From NCBI GenBank assembly GCA_946481625.1, contig CAMLOZ010000247.1:1-5965 (forward strand): a stretch of DNA of 5,965 nucleotides. Direction: 5' to 3'. Below, piece after piece: positions 5,894 through 5,965 of the stretch. Source of the stretch: an uncultured Haloferula sp. GTDB lineage: Bacteria; Verrucomicrobiota; Verrucomicrobiae; Verrucomicrobiales; Akkermansiaceae. A program made the translations under genes and the position numbers. The notes beneath the pieces are model-generated. The model was given only the letters and a program-made list of their open reading frames with translations, was not told where the DNA came from and did not search any database. Every line of letters begins with the position of its first letter. Within the stretch, counting starts at the first letter, position 1.

Positions 5894-5924
5894 ATTCCCT
5901 GCCCTCCGATTTCAGGCGGGGAAT
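5894..5924. repeat. Inverted repeat behind the sigma-54-like promoter
   Basis: ATTCCCTGCC (5894-5903) pairs with GGCGGGGAAT (5915-5924) over ten positions, nine Watson-Crick and one T-G, around an 11-base spacer. It sits 16 bases upstream of the -24 element as read on the minus strand. No T-run follows on either strand. It could be an activator-binding site, though enhancer sites for sigma-54 usually lie further away. Confidence 0.45.
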
Positions 5925-5965
5925 TCGTTCGGCAATGGGGGAAGTTTGTGGGGGTGAGGGGGTCT

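Larger units (their letters stand above)
5744..5965. other. Upstream region of the lipoprotein-nth operon
   Basis: 222 bases with no supportable gene. Read toward the lipoprotein gene it contains an inverted repeat (5894-5924), a sigma-54-like promoter (5878-5864) and a small hairpin (5850-5836) in the presumed leader of about 108 bases. No convincing sigma-70 promoter was found near the lipoprotein start. A plus-strand ATG at 5935 stays open to the edge but gives only ten codons. Confidence 0.65.

Noticed and set aside
5869..5896. Plus-strand sigma-70-like pair TTGCGT and TAGATT, 16 bases apart
   Set aside because: Both hexamers match poorly and no downstream gene is visible to support it.
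5935..5965. ATG with a GGGGA stretch 12 bases upstream near the right edge, possibly a divergent gene
   Set aside because: Only ten codons are visible and composition is Gly-rich; cannot be supported without more sequence.

Overview
The window is high-GC bacterial DNA, most likely from a Verrucomicrobiota member (Luteolibacter/Haloferula-like). This rests on style, not on a marker gene. The signs are two tandem large exported proteins built from an autotransporter-type beta-repeat region, Asp-rich thrombospondin-type-3-like repeats, a LamG/concanavalin-A-like domain and a short C-terminal domain ending in FYRV-LDTD. A small 3D-domain lipoprotein and starts without clear Shine-Dalgarno sequences fit the same picture. 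The left end looks like a contig break inside a repeat.

Layout, left to right. (1) Positions 1-1226 (+) hold the 3' part of a LamG/TSP3 protein whose start lies outside the window; a strong intrinsic terminator follows at 1248-1287. (2) Positions 1288-1643 are non-coding, with a short inverted repeat, a short direct repeat and a possible sigma-54 promoter. (3) Positions 1644-4307 (+) hold a complete paralogue of 887 residues with a Sec signal peptide, followed by a second terminator at 4329-4357 that looks homologous to the first. (4) On the minus strand, converging on it, lies an apparent two-gene operon: a 3D-domain lipoprotein (5743-5069) and then, 8 bases on, endonuclease III (nth, 5060-4440). 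(5) Positions 5744-5965 are the upstream region of that operon, with a good TGGCACG -24-type element, an inverted repeat behind it and a small hairpin in the presumed leader.

The two LamG genes are products of tandem duplication and probably encode secreted or surface-exposed, calcium-binding, carbohydrate- or protein-binding proteins; their ligand cannot be read from the sequence. The minus-strand operon joins a cell-envelope lipoprotein to a housekeeping base-excision-repair enzyme. The most interesting signals are the 55-base perfect identity between the two LamG genes, set against clear synonymous divergence elsewhere, and the two sigma-54-like promoter candidates. I see no mobile element, CRISPR array, tRNA or rRNA.
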